From: Bacillota bacterium
GTDB lineage: Bacteria > Bacillota > Clostridia > Christensenellales > CAG-138
Direction: 5' to 3'
Assembly: GCA_023461495.1 (NCBI GenBank)
Contig: JAEYLA010000056.1
Span: 1-5,093, forward strand
DNA length: 5,093 nucleotides
Shown here: one piece after another, positions 4,986-5,093 of the stretch
Numbering within the stretch: the stretch's first letter is position 1
How the letters are laid out: every line of letters starts with the position of its first letter
Made by a program: the position numbers and the translations under genes
Notes under the pieces: model-generated
Seen by the model: only the letters and a program-made list of their open reading frames with translations
What the model was told of the DNA's origin: nothing
Databases searched by the model: none

Positions 4986-5093
4986 TTATTCCAGATTCAT
5001 GGCCTCGATCGGCACCAGCCGCGACGCCTTCCATGCGGGATAAAACCCGAATACCGTGCCCGTAAACACCGCGAACACCAGCGCAAGCAAATA
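4986..5093 (-). CDS. ABC transporter permease, C-terminal end (MacB/FtsX type)
   Basis: Only the last 35 residues lie in the window; the gene continues past the right edge. They read YLLALVFAVFTGTVFGFYPA, then WKASRLVPIEAMNLE and a TAA stop. A final membrane helix followed by FGFYPAWKASRLVPIEAM is the characteristic C-terminal signature of FtsX-domain permeases of the MacB/LolC class (commonly GxxPAxxAxxLxPIEAL). It would form the membrane part of the exporter powered by the ATPase at 3634-4317. The stop codon overlaps the ribosome site of the lipoprotein gene, which starts 11 nt further on, so the genes form one operon in the order permease, lipoprotein, ATPase. Confidence 0.88.
   Translation of the reverse strand, partial: YLLALVFAVFTGTVFGFYPAWKASRLVPIEAMNLE

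Overview
The window looks like chromosomal DNA of a Gram-positive, probably clostridial (Firmicutes) bacterium. Coding regions are moderately GC-rich and spacers AT-rich. Shine-Dalgarno sites are strong (AGGAGG type), promoters are near-consensus vegetative ones, and a short lipoprotein sits with a MacB-like ABC exporter. The lineage is inferred from style, not from a marker gene.

Left part (1-2318), a sugar-uptake module. A partial gene on the minus strand (1-233) encodes the start of an RbsA/MglA-type sugar ABC-transporter ATPase. Divergent from it, on the plus strand, lie a LacI-family regulator (702-1709) and a FucU/RbsD-type sugar mutarotase (1822-2268). The clearest signal in the window is a set of three related 14-bp operator-like sites sharing the half-site GTTTCGC. 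Each lies where the start of transcription is expected for one of three promoters: transporter (421-434), regulator (660-673) and mutarotase (1736-1749, a perfect palindrome). The simple reading is a local regulon: the LacI protein represses the transporter, itself and the mutarotase until a sugar (fucose- or ribose-like; not determinable here) is present. The mutarotase would interconvert the anomers of the imported sugar.

Middle (2286-3615). A bidirectional hairpin terminator ends fucU and, from the other side, a 12-helix MFS transporter gene (2341-3528, minus). This is followed by a second hairpin that ends the operon entering from the right.

Right part (3634-5093, minus strand), an ABC export operon, transcribed right to left: the C-terminal end of a MacB/FtsX-type permease, a small lipoprotein with a Gly/Ser/Pro/Glu-rich repeat insert, and a MacB/LolD-type ATPase. 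The genes are 9-11 nt apart, so they are almost certainly cotranscribed. The lipoprotein is the least understood protein here.
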